A DNA stretch of 64,000 nucleotides from Bradyrhizobium guangdongense (GTDB taxonomy: Bacteria; Pseudomonadota; Alphaproteobacteria; Rhizobiales; Xanthobacteraceae), in NCBI RefSeq assembly GCF_004114975.1, contig NZ_CP030051.1, positions 1,178,001 to 1,242,000 of the forward strand, written 5' to 3'. A model generated the notes under the pieces. That model was not told the origin of the DNA, made no database searches, and saw only the letters and a list, made by a program, of their open reading frames with translations. Numbering within the stretch: position 1 is the first letter of the stretch; every line of letters begins with the position of its first letter. This document shows positions 18,461-27,107 of the stretch, piece after piece. Position numbers and translations under genes: made by a program.

Positions 18461-19294
18461 TTAGGCCGCGCCGTCTACCGCTTTGATGCCGAGCTTGCCG
18501 AGTTCATCGCGGAGGAAATCGAGGTCGCAGCCGGGGCCGGGAAAAACCTCCGTGATCGTGCCATCTGTCATGGCCTTTCGATAATCAAAGCCGAGTTCGA
18601 GTCCGGGGGCAAATTCCATTTTCGTGCCATCGGCCAAGACAAAATGTCCCATGCCAATCGCCGAAAGCGAAATACGCAACTCGCGCTCATCAGCATAGCT
18701 CTTGTCCTTGACGTAGGTGTAGCGGATCGGATTGGGCATCCGATCGATATTTTCCCGCACCTCTTCCCACGACAAATAATCGACGATTCCGTAGTTTACG
18801 GAGAATATCTGCTTGCAGGCGTTTCCCCGGTACAGCAGTCCATTCCTGACGCTCATGATCTCATTGATGACGGCACGCAGCTTCGCGAAATCGAAAGCGA
18901 TGCCGACTTTACCATGTGCGCTGCCGTTCCCGTACTCGTGCCAGATGTAGTCGGAGTTCTCCAGCGAGAAGCAGCACGCATAGGTCCGGTTTCGGCAGCG
19001 GTCATAATAGTCCGCCCCAGAGAAATCGGGTGCCCTTTCGAACTTGGCGGCCTCATTGGCGGCGCGATCTTGTTGCAACTGCTCACCGTCATGCCCGTCG
19101 GCATTCCGGAAGTCCTTGTAGCTATCGACCCGGTTGAAATAGAGGTATCCGCCGCTCACCGACCGGAGCAGGTTCTCAATCGTCATGATTTTGTAAAGCT
19201 GTTGCCCGTCCGGCGGTGCGGTCAGCGTTCCGGCGTGCGGTTCGATGGCCCCCAGCGCGGGGTCGAACGGAGCATTATCGGTGTTTTCGGTCAT
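18461..19294 (-). CDS. DUF2971 family protein
   Basis: The 277-residue protein has the DUF2971 pattern: an N-terminal LYK-x-YSF-like region here read as LYKIMTIENLL, then FNRVDSYKD. The central CFSLEN...WHEYGNG region follows, where family members read CFSxxxDxxxMWxxYG. DUF2971 proteins are of unknown biochemical function and are common in defence islands. The ATG gives the longest conserved N-terminus. It lies 41 bp downstream of a small HTH gene on the same strand and may share its transcript. Confidence 0.75.
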   Translation of the reverse strand: MTENTDNAPFDPALGAIEPHAGTLTAPPDGQQLYKIMTIENLLRSVSGGYLYFNRVDSYKDFRNADGHDGEQLQQDRAANEAAKFERAPDFSGADYYDRCRNRTYACCFSLENSDYIWHEYGNGSAHGKVGIAFDFAKLRAVINEIMSVRNGLLYRGNACKQIFSVNYGIVDYLSWEEVRENIDRMPNPIRYTYVKDKSYADERELRISLSAIGMGHFVLADGTKMEFAPGLELGFDYRKAMTDGTITEVFPGPGCDLDFLRDELGKLGIKAVDGAA

Positions 19295-19335
19295 GGCAGC
19301 AGTGTGAGGACTTAGCGGCTGCGCAGATCGGCGGC

Positions 19336-19545
19336 CTAGCTTGCTCTCGTTTCGACCCTCGGCAGCGAAGCATGATATTCATCTATGCTGTTGAGATCAA
19401 TCATGGTCTTGCCCCCCATCTTGTAGGCCCTGATCCTCTCGTGGGCGATCAGCTCATAAGCTTTAGTTCTTCCAAATTTGCCATAGCGGCAACCATCCTT
19501 GAACTCGACGAGCCGGCGCCGCTTGTTGTTATCACTCTCAACCAT
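19336..19545 (-). CDS. Small helix-turn-helix/excisionase-like protein
   Basis: A 69-residue basic protein. The text YGKFGRTKAYELIAHERIRAYKMGGKTMID resembles MerR/excisionase-type wHTH domains that choose a site by a short helix followed by a beta hairpin (GRTKAYELI...R...KMG-KTMI). An upstream in-frame extension to 19701 exists but looks non-conserved. It is likely a regulator or an excisionase of the element. It precedes the DUF2971 gene on the same strand. Confidence 0.6.
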   Translation of the reverse strand: MVESDNNKRRRLVEFKDGCRYGKFGRTKAYELIAHERIRAYKMGGKTMIDLNSIDEYHASLPRVETRAS

Positions 19546-19954
19546 GAGTCCCTGCAAGCGCTTCGATGATCCCCCGATAAGATCAAAACCGCGCTGAGTG
19601 AGATGCGCATATCCATGGCGCGACGCTGTCGGTGCGGGCTCGCCAGAAGACCTACCGTTGTGGTGGCTGACGAGATTCCTGCTGACCCGTTTCGGCGCCA
19701 TCTACGCGTAACCCAATTGCCATGCATCGATCTAAATTGTCTACGATGCCAAACAAAGGGTCCCCTGATGCCGCCCCCAAGTCCAGAGTGCTGTAGCGTG
19801 CAAATCGGATGGACGAGGAAGCGCGGCTCGCGGACGCTTGTATTGTCACCTAGTGCTTTTGACGTGAGAGGTTGCGCTGCATGCTGTGGAACAGGCCTGT
19901 GCTGCCAACTGCTCGAAGTTTGATATCGGGGACCTGCTCGCCGGAAATGGAAGG
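19546..19954. other. Gap without a supported gene
   Basis: No supported gene is seen. Weak readings exist on both strands (a 5' extension of the HTH gene; a Cys-rich plus-strand frame), but neither has a ribosome site or a recognisable domain. Transcripts from the DUF4238 gene on the right and the HTH gene on the left run in the same direction across it. Confidence 0.4.
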
Positions 19955-21229
19955 CTACAAGCGGTTGCGATCGAGACGCTTGCCTAACTCTCTCAAACTG
20001 GCATCGCGGTGAACTACGCGGAACCAGCCATCGGCTGTGTTTCCAAGAGGCTCCACCATGGCAGCGCCCAAGGTGCGCATGGGGCGTCCATCGACGTAGA
20101 GTTCGACACGGAGCATGCCCTGATCCGATGCCATTTGGGCTAACAATGTGATCTGGCCGGTCCGAGCGGTGATCCCTTCTCCGGAAGGATCGATTTCCTC
20201 GATTGTGAGGATCCCGTGATCGGCAGGACCGCGTACTACGAGGTGTATTCCCGATTGCATCTCTGAATGTCGTTTAGACGGCCGTCCCATTTCGCCGAAC
20301 GTAAGGTGTGTCGTGACGGACCGAAGGTGAGGTTGCTGTTCCAACGCTTCACGCGCGCGATCGAATGTGTCGGTGGCCGCGTAGAGGTACCGCGCACTAT
20401 GAACCGTTTGCTGATGATTGAGGAACAGGACCGCATCTTCATCAATATCGATCGGATTGCCGGACCTGAGGCCGTCTCTGTATCGGAACACTCGCTCCTT
20501 TTGATCTGCCTCGAGACTCGCTTGTTCAGCGAACTCATAGCGCTTCACAATTGTCGGGCAGTGCAAGGCAATCATAATCTCTGGTGAGATCGGCAGGACG
20601 ACTAGTATGCCGTGCGAAGTAAGTCCGAGTTCCCCATAGGGAAAAGCATTCATCACTGCGGTGGGATGATCAGAGATTATGAACCGATGGTCCCCGTTTG
20701 CTCGGTATAAGGCGGGATACAGGCGCAGAAGCGCGACGACCTGCTCGCTGCGATCAAGGAATGTCCGTACTGCGCCGAGGCGCAGTGCTGCATCGGGGGG
20801 CGTCGCCATGGTCGGATTCTGATCCGGATCGTAGCCGAGCTGCCGTGTGATCTCCCGAAGACGATCAGCGAGGTGCGCCCGCGTGGTTCGACTGAAATGC
20901 GTGCGAAGCATCTGGGTGGCGAACAAGTCGGCCAAAGCAAGCCGATCATCCTCGGATAGCCAGGCTAGCGATTTGCGCGAGAGGATCTCCGCAATAAGCA
21001 AAGCCGACCGGGTGTCGACTTCCTGGAACAGATCTTCGAAGTTCCACTTGCTGGCGCCGAGACTGATGGTGTTGAAGTCGTTCTCTGAGCCAGCGTTGAG
21101 GATCGAAGTTCGGAATGATCGATCCGTTTGTTTGTCGAGCACATAGAGAAAACGGCGCTCCGCGTCCGCAGAGAAATTTCGAAGCTGCGCCTGTGGTACG
21201 AAGTGGTGCTTTTTAGAAGGCCGGTTCAT
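19955..21229 (-). CDS. DUF4238 domain protein
   Basis: The 424-residue protein opens with the DUF4238 hallmark KKHHFVPQ-x-LRNF. A conserved middle region includes FNTI...FEDLFQEVDTRS, then DDRLALADLFATQMLRT and a later RFIISDHPTAV motif, also typical of the family. DUF4238 has no defined function and is frequent beside defence genes. The ATG at 21229 is preferred over a GTG 8 codons upstream because homology starts at KKHHFVPQ. It sits 39 bp downstream of a CoiA-like gene on the same strand, in a likely operon. Confidence 0.8.
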   Translation of the reverse strand: MNRPSKKHHFVPQAQLRNFSADAERRFLYVLDKQTDRSFRTSILNAGSENDFNTISLGASKWNFEDLFQEVDTRSALLIAEILSRKSLAWLSEDDRLALADLFATQMLRTHFSRTTRAHLADRLREITRQLGYDPDQNPTMATPPDAALRLGAVRTFLDRSEQVVALLRLYPALYRANGDHRFIISDHPTAVMNAFPYGELGLTSHGILVVLPISPEIMIALHCPTIVKRYEFAEQASLEADQKERVFRYRDGLRSGNPIDIDEDAVLFLNHQQTVHSARYLYAATDTFDRAREALEQQPHLRSVTTHLTFGEMGRPSKRHSEMQSGIHLVVRGPADHGILTIEEIDPSGEGITARTGQITLLAQMASDQGMLRVELYVDGRPMRTLGAAMVEPLGNTADGWFRVVHRDASLRELGKRLDRNRL

Positions 21230-21268
21230 TGTCTCTATGCGGTGTATTGACACAGAACATCCGAGTTC

Positions 21269-23134
21269 CTATCGACGCGAACGTTTCGTAGGTAGCAGCT
21301 CACTACACCGCTGCCGGGTAGCATCATCAACCGTGAACTCCTCCGGCGATTTACCACCTAATTCCCGCCTCCTGCCTCGCATCCATAAATTAGCTCGCTC
21401 GTCGTCGTAATACCGGGATTGGGCGAGCGCGGCGAGCTCCGCCACGGCTTTTGCCTTCCGCTCGCTTGCTCGATGCTGAACCTCAATCTCTCTTGCTCGG
21501 TAATGGAGCGCGCGGACCGCATCCTCGTGACCAGCTTCGCTATCCAAAGCGACCTCGATGGGAGGGCGTCCCCCAGTGTTAGAGTTTGTCGTCACGAGCC
21601 AGAGTTCCGCTTCTCTCCCGATCTGTCGAAGCGCGCGATGCTGCAGATCGGCGACGCGGGCAGCTTTATCTGCCTCGATTTTCGCTTGATTGGCGCGTTG
21701 ACGTTCGGCTTCTTCTGCATGCTTGCGCTCAAGTGCGCGCGCCAGGGCGCCGTGGTAGGGAAGCCCAAAAAGGTCTAAGCGTTCTCGCGGCGAGAACCGG
21801 ATTTGCGTCGCGATATTATCCAGGTCGTTCGTGAGCGATCGCCACTTCGTTTCATCGAAGTCGATCGCATCACGAGGTGAATGGCCGCGTTCCGGGAGCA
21901 TTGAACTCCACCATTGTTCAAATACGAAAGCAGCGGTCTCATCCGCTGGAAGAGTGGCAATCAGCTCCTCAACTAATTGACGGAGCTCGCGCGTACGCTT
22001 GACCGGTCGCGCGCGGAGCTCGCGCGCCTTATCGATCCGTGCCTGTAGCGTATGTGAGGGCCGCCAAATCTCAGTCGGATCCGAATGAACGAAGCCAAGG
22101 CGCTCGAGTTGCGTTAGATATGCTTCGACGGCCTGGAAGGGGGAGTTGAACGGAATCCCGGCCGCTCGCACCCCACATACGATTTCGTCCGAAATGTCAG
22201 CAAACGATGAGTCGAGCCATCGTCTGCTTCGGAGTGCCGCGAGCCCATTTCGAGTTCGGAAAGGCGTTTTCGTTGGAGCGAGCAATGCTTCCAGAATAGC
22301 CGCTTGCCATTCCGCAACGGCCACTGTGAAGCAACCAGCCCCATATACCGGCAGATTGATGAGGTCGGCGAGGCCGTTTTTCCGGGCCGAAGATTCGCAT
22401 GCCCCGCTTCCCGGGGATTCTGACGGTGAACGATGGCGATAGGAGCCGCGGTAATTTTCGATTTGCGTCCGCCTCTCCTCTGCTCGCTGTAGCGCTCTCA
22501 CTTCGAGGCGTGCGCGCGCTTCACGTTCCCGCGGATTGTGCAGCCATGTTCGCGGCGCGTCGTAAAGTATCCGGTCTCCGATCTCGCTGAGCTTGTGGTC
22601 GCGGTACTGGGAGAGGTCGATCTCGATTGCGCCGACATCCATCGCTTGGATCCGGGCGATTTTTATTGAGTCGCACGGATGAGTGACCTTGAATTCTACG
22701 ATGAGCCTGCGATCGCGTAAGAGCAGCACGACGTCGGGAACGATCTGCCCATCTTTGGTTTCTAGGATCGCTCGATCGAAAGTACGCTTCGCCGCCCGGA
22801 CAACAACTTCGCGATCCTTCTGCTCCTCCACGACCTGCGCTGGCAAAGTAATTTCCAGGCGCTCATCCAAAATGAGTTTCGCAAACTTATGCAGGGCCGT
22901 CTCGCCGGCGGACGCGCATGACCGGCCATCTTGCTGAGCATTGTGCGCAAAATGGTGGGCCTGCACATCTCCCTTTTTCGCAACCATCCGCCTTCCGCAG
23001 CCGGGACAGACGCAGTTGCAGGCGAGCCCGGAGGGCACCTCGCCAATATGCAGGAGTCGACCATCGGCAGATTCGGCGACGAAAGCGCCGCCTTGCTCCG
23101 TACAGGCAAACAGTTCTCTCAGGCGTATAGACAT
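21269..23134 (-). CDS. CoiA-like zinc-finger nuclease
   Basis: This 621-residue protein resembles competence protein CoiA. It has an N-terminal zinc cluster (CNCVCPGCGRRM, residues 39-50) followed by HHFAHN, a helical TALHKFAK stretch, and a PD-(D/E)XK nuclease core PDVVLL-x8-EFK (D134, E147, K149). The C-terminal 350 residues are helical and charged with no assignment. CoiA relatives act on DNA during competence; those in islands are presumed defence nucleases. It is 39 bp downstream of a SIR2 gene and 39 bp upstream of DUF4238, so the three probably work together. Confidence 0.75.
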   Translation of the reverse strand: MSIRLRELFACTEQGGAFVAESADGRLLHIGEVPSGLACNCVCPGCGRRMVAKKGDVQAHHFAHNAQQDGRSCASAGETALHKFAKLILDERLEITLPAQVVEEQKDREVVVRAAKRTFDRAILETKDGQIVPDVVLLLRDRRLIVEFKVTHPCDSIKIARIQAMDVGAIEIDLSQYRDHKLSEIGDRILYDAPRTWLHNPREREARARLEVRALQRAEERRTQIENYRGSYRHRSPSESPGSGACESSARKNGLADLINLPVYGAGCFTVAVAEWQAAILEALLAPTKTPFRTRNGLAALRSRRWLDSSFADISDEIVCGVRAAGIPFNSPFQAVEAYLTQLERLGFVHSDPTEIWRPSHTLQARIDKARELRARPVKRTRELRQLVEELIATLPADETAAFVFEQWWSSMLPERGHSPRDAIDFDETKWRSLTNDLDNIATQIRFSPRERLDLFGLPYHGALARALERKHAEEAERQRANQAKIEADKAARVADLQHRALRQIGREAELWLVTTNSNTGGRPPIEVALDSEAGHEDAVRALHYRAREIEVQHRASERKAKAVAELAALAQSRYYDDERANLWMRGRRRELGGKSPEEFTVDDATRQRCSELLPTKRSRR

Positions 23135-23173
23135 CGTCCGGCTGCTCCCTGGCCGGTATCGCCAGGTGGAGTG

Positions 23174-24964
23174 TCAGCGCCACTCCATCCATCGTGCTAC
23201 CCGTGATAGGTTTTCCAAGAATAGATCGAGGTATGCTTCACTGCCCAATGCGAACCCTGCTTTAAGCAGTTGTTGCCTGGTAGGAGTTGATTTCAGCTCG
23301 TGTTCTATTGAGCGTCGCCCCTCGCTTCGCCAGCCGATGCGACCGACAGACATCCTAGCCTTCCTGTCGCCGTTCTCCAGTTGATCCTTCAGTGCCCTTT
23401 CACTGTTCTCTTCAAGGTGGACCAACGCCCCCAGCGCCTCAAAACGATCGAACAGCAGAGCATTGTCTGTGGGGACGCCCAAAAACGCCGTGCCCCACTC
23501 GAAGGATACGTCGAATAGATGGTCGCTGAGTGGTGTTTTTCGGCGGTTGTTGCCTGTCGTGAAACCTTCAACGTTATTCCAGAGATTGTCGTCTGACCCC
23601 CTCCAGTCCCACAGGAAGAGCGAATTCACGAGACGTTTTGGGTCCCGCTCGTCCCTAGGCATCGAGAGAGAAAACAGGTCATGCAAGGTCTTCCAACGCT
23701 CTGCTCTCGCAAGTCCGAGCCCATATGCAGTCATGAGCAGAACGGCCGGATACGTCCTTAGATCAAGCCATATATTCAGGCCGCTGCCCACCTTGTTCGC
23801 CCTGGCAACGACGCCGCGGATCGTATCGGCAATGAGTGCAAGCTCGGCGTCATCCCCCCATCGTCCGAGAACACCAAAGGCTTTCGCGAGCGGCTCGGTA
23901 GTGGCCTCATAGAGTTTAAGGCGTCGGCGGAATTCCTCAACGGACCACACACCCTGCGGAGAGAGCTCCTTCGCGTCGAGGCGGTCGAAAAGCTTGTTAA
24001 CTTCCTGTGTGATGACTTCATCGAGTCGAATGCGAAATTCCGGCCTCGCAACGTACCGCTTGATAGAGCCGACGAGGATATCAATCGTCAGCGGACTCTG
24101 CTTCCGAGTCTCGGCGAGTGTTTTCACCAGCTCGGCCAACTTCAGAAAAAAGCTATCGGCGTCGGCAACCGGAATGGTCACAGCCTTACGCTGACTGATG
24201 ATGGGCTCTGCGCCGCTCCCAACTTTCCCCCGTATGCTCCAGAAAGTAGGGTAACGCCTGTTAGGAGCGCGCAACAATGCTGCCCGTAGCGCGTCATCCC
24301 ACTCGCCTGACCAACCGCAAACTATAAGACCGTGCTCATCCAAAATGCGGTCGAGCAGCGCATCGTATTGCGGCGGATACACGCCTAACTCTTCGTCGGT
24401 ATTCAGGATGCGTGCATCCTTGTAGTCACCATGAAGCTTCAGCACGTAGCACGGGCTATGTGTGAGCGGCTCGGCTCCTGACAAGCTGTCGACGGAGGTG
24501 ACGACAGTTGGCTCAACGCCAACTTCTCGCAGTGCATTTTCTAATAGCCGATCGAAATTGGTCGTTAGTATCACTCGGACATACCCGTCGCGAACCAGGC
24601 CCGCGATTGCATGGTGCGCGGCTGTCGGAAGTTTCTTACCCTCTGCACGATCGTCTTCGTCAGGCTCGATGTACGAATGTAAGATGGATCGCCGTTCGGC
24701 AGGCGAGGCCGCCAGTCCTGCTAGAATCGCTGAATAATCGGGTTCCGCACCATACGTTTTGCGATACCACGTCGCCCAATCGGACTGATTCTTGACGCCT
24801 TGCGCGAGCGCGACTCGTCGAACTAGGTCCAAAGTGATTTCCCATCCAGTTGGAATCCCGGCTGCACGAGAGAGACCAGAGCCGAGAAGCAAAGCATAGA
24901 CACCCTTGCTCTCGAACATCGAGAATGCGAGCTGAGTAATCGGATCGCTTGATAAAATGCTCAT
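23174..24964 (-). CDS. SIR2-domain effector protein
   Basis: The 596-residue protein has a SIR2 domain at residues about 20-270. It shows GSGLSRAAGIPTG (NAD loop, 28-40), TTNFDRL (134-140) and the catalytic histidine in LHGD (about 179). About 320 helical residues without a recognised domain follow. SIR2 proteins of this shape (Thoeris ThsA, DSR, AVAST-associated) deplete NAD+ on phage infection. Here the partner downstream is a CoiA-like nuclease. The start at 24964 leaves the family N-terminus intact. It is adjacent to a broken ardC copy. Confidence 0.88.
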   Translation of the reverse strand: MSILSSDPITQLAFSMFESKGVYALLLGSGLSRAAGIPTGWEITLDLVRRVALAQGVKNQSDWATWYRKTYGAEPDYSAILAGLAASPAERRSILHSYIEPDEDDRAEGKKLPTAAHHAIAGLVRDGYVRVILTTNFDRLLENALREVGVEPTVVTSVDSLSGAEPLTHSPCYVLKLHGDYKDARILNTDEELGVYPPQYDALLDRILDEHGLIVCGWSGEWDDALRAALLRAPNRRYPTFWSIRGKVGSGAEPIISQRKAVTIPVADADSFFLKLAELVKTLAETRKQSPLTIDILVGSIKRYVARPEFRIRLDEVITQEVNKLFDRLDAKELSPQGVWSVEEFRRRLKLYEATTEPLAKAFGVLGRWGDDAELALIADTIRGVVARANKVGSGLNIWLDLRTYPAVLLMTAYGLGLARAERWKTLHDLFSLSMPRDERDPKRLVNSLFLWDWRGSDDNLWNNVEGFTTGNNRRKTPLSDHLFDVSFEWGTAFLGVPTDNALLFDRFEALGALVHLEENSERALKDQLENGDRKARMSVGRIGWRSEGRRSIEHELKSTPTRQQLLKAGFALGSEAYLDLFLENLSRVARWMEWR

Positions 24965-25019
24965 GGCAGGCGCGAATCACTAGGAGGGAAGGGTCCGAGC
25001 ATAGCAAGATTGCGCAGCA

Positions 25020-25389
25020 ATCAATCGCCGCTCGCGCCTGCTCGGGCGCGCCGCTTCTCGTCGTCGGGTACGAATCGGTCGGCGTACACGACGGACGTGC
25101 CGCGCTCGCCGTTGCGGACATTGCCGCCGAGCGCGAGCGCCTGGCGGAAGGTGGGCCCGCTCTGGCCCGAAAAGCCGTGCCGCGGCGCTCCAAAGGATCA
25201 GCACGTTGATCCCGGAATAATTCCGCCCGGTCGCGGCGTTTGGCAAGTGGCGCCTTCGCAGCCGCCGTCCTCCAAGGTTGGACCCAGGCACGCGCCCGGC
25301 CTCAAGTTCTGCGATGATATTGTCGGTAAGTTCATCGTATAGCTCGCCCGGTCCTGGCCAGCCCGAGCTTGTCAGGTCTTTCTGGACAT
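25020..25389 (-). pseudogene. ardC: ardC fragment (antirestriction ssDNA-binding N-terminal part)
   Basis: The remnant is a decayed copy of the N-terminal third of ArdC. It contains GELYDELTDNIIAELEAGRVP and NYSGINVLILW, each nearly identical to the intact gene at 59425, but in several frames: the first codons are out of frame and frame changes occur after VP and after ILW. Homology ends just before the SIR2 gene start, so the catalytic part is lost. The upstream leader is retained. It could result from recombination that brought in the SIR2-CoiA block. Confidence 0.8.
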
Positions 25390-25471
25390 CACCGATCTCC
25401 GCGACCGGCGCCGGGGCCCCTCTTTCAGCCCTCAACCCGTCACGGCGAAGCCGGTCCGCACTCTCACTCTG
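25390..25471 (-). promoter_or_regulatory. Backbone leader element, copy with ardC fragment
   Basis: On the minus strand the element starts with CAGAGTGAGAG (25471-25461). The outer stem CCGTGACGGG (25445-25436) pairs with CCGGTCGCGG (25408-25399), with one mismatch and one G-T. An inner GC-rich hairpin carries a GAAAGAGG loop. The ATG homologous to that of ardC falls 82 nt after the start of the box, as in the other two copies. Confidence 0.65.
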
Positions 25472-25607
25472 AAGGGGGCGTTGCGGGGGCTCCCCGCAAA
25501 AGGGGGCGGCTGAGACGAAGGCCGGCCGCAGGGGATGGCGTTCCCCTCAGAAGCGCAAAGCCGGGTTTCAGCTTCTCAGGATTGGCATCTTTCCGCCTTT
25601 CAGGACA

Positions 25608-26111
25608 TCACTCGTCCGGCGGATACTCACGCGGATCGAGCTCGGAAAAGTCGGTCAGCGTGTCGCATCGGATGCAATAGTACATCTGCGAGGCTTCCTG
25701 AAAATGCATGCCGCATAGACATCCGCAGAACGGGCAGCATTCGTCGATTTCCAGATCGGCCCATTCCCACACGCCGAGGTATTCGGGAATGGCGTCGCGA
25801 TCATAACCGACGATCTGGAAAGCATCGGCGTTCTTGGCGACAAATCCAGCGCGGCCGGCGCGCTTGAGAATGGCCAGGATGTCACCCGGCTCGATGTCGA
25901 ACCATTCTCCACGCACATGGGTCGATCCAAAATGCTTGTGCAGCTCTCGTTCAAGCTGGAAGGCGTCGGTCGCTTCGATCCACCCGAGCAGTCGCAGCTC
26001 CAAAGGATTCCCCGTGTGGAGGTTGCGCTGGCGCGCCTCGATGTTCTTCGCCACGCCGATCTTGATCGGGGAGCATCCGTTTTCATCTTCGCCAATGAAA
26101 TAGACCGGCAC
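25608..26111 (-). CDS. GIY-YIG-like (T5orf172 type) nuclease-domain protein with zinc ribbon
   Basis: The 167-residue protein starts VYFIGEDENGC-PIKIGVAKN-EARQRNL, a T5orf172/GIY-YIG pattern (VYFI for the GIY strand, IKIG for YIG, and the following Arg in ARQ). RLLGWI and a HKHF region follow. The C-terminus holds Cys pairs (CCPFCGCLC and YYCIRC) that may bind zinc. GIY-YIG domains cut nucleic acids. It is the last gene of the minus-strand set with lit, 18 bp downstream of it. Confidence 0.7.
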   Translation of the reverse strand: MPVYFIGEDENGCSPIKIGVAKNIEARQRNLHTGNPLELRLLGWIEATDAFQLERELHKHFGSTHVRGEWFDIEPGDILAILKRAGRAGFVAKNADAFQIVGYDRDAIPEYLGVWEWADLEIDECCPFCGCLCGMHFQEASQMYYCIRCDTLTDFSELDPREYPPDE

Positions 26112-26129
26112 GTCGCGCTCCCCGCAGCG

Positions 26130-27052
26130 TCAACGGAGCCGGTCGAGCAGGGCCTCGACCATTTCCTGATTTGAGTACGCGATGATGTCGAGCGGCCGGC
26201 CCTCCTGCCTCATCAGCGTGATCAAAAGGCAGGCCGTGAAGGGCCAGAAGGACGAGCCGGGCGGCAGATTGTAGCCTCCGATCATCGCCGTCAGCCGCTC
26301 GGCGATCGGTGGATACTGCCGATTGCCCCAATGCGCGTGGGTCGGCGTCATCGCATGGATGATCACGGCGGCGAGCGCTATTCCCATCGCGCGCTTCTGC
26401 TGGACTTGAGCGTAGTTGTCCTATGCTCCTTCGCATAGGCGGCGAGGCCGCTGGTCATGAACTCGCGGGCCCAGTTATCGCAGCCGATTTCCTCCTCGGG
26501 CAGTGTCGACGGTGCGCTCTTGTCGGCGCAATACATGACGTGCCGGAATTCGTGCAGCAGCGCGAAGGCCAGGGCAAACGCGACGAGGTCGAACATCGTC
26601 TTGTGCTGGACATCTCCCAAGCTGTCGCGGTCAGCGGTCGGCTCGGGGATGTCCGCAGGCCAGGAAATCTGTGCGGTCTGTTCGGCCGCGATGAGCGATT
26701 GAGCGGTGCTGACGCGCTGCTTGTAATCGAATTCGTATTGCCCCCGTTCGGCATCGATCTTGAGGGCCTGATCAAGCGGCATTCCGGTCCATGTCGCCAC
26801 CAGCAGGGCCGGCGAATACACCTCGATGGCACGCCATGCGCTGAAGCCGAGCAGCCAGAAAAAGTCGATCGTCTTGGTGTCGAACTGGATGCGCTTGTCA
26901 TCGGCCTTCATCGTCACGCCCTTGGTGCTCGGCGCGACTTCCACACCATGACCATACTGGCTCCATAGGCCGCTGATCTCGTCGGCGCGCTCGGGTACAG
27001 CCCCGCGCAGGAGATGGAGGACGATGGTCCGGTCGGATGGTTCCGTTTCCAT
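26130..27052 (-). pseudogene. Lit-like phage-exclusion peptidase (U49), frameshifted
   Basis: The first frame (27052-26378, 224 residues) has a conserved N-terminal part (FFWLLGFSAWRAIE), the zinc peptidase motif HEFRHV (HExxH) and then EEEIGCDNWAREFM, as in Lit of MEROPS U49. E. coli Lit cleaves EF-Tu on T4 infection. The frame ends soon after AKEHRTTTLK. A second frame (from about 26405, through GIALAAV and QYPPIAERL to 26130) supplies the missing C-terminus. Joined, the product is about 305 residues, close to Lit (297). The break is near 26396-26412. An assembly error or natural inactivation are both possible. ATG 27052 has AAAGGAG upstream. Confidence 0.7.
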
Positions 27053-27107
27053 GTTCAACGATGCTCCTTTGATGGGCGAGGACGGCGACGCATGCATGGC
27101 GGGCAGA

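Noticed and set aside
19603..19923. Cys-rich plus-strand reading of 106 codons
   Set aside because: Overlaps the opposite-strand region with no ribosome site or motif; likely chance.
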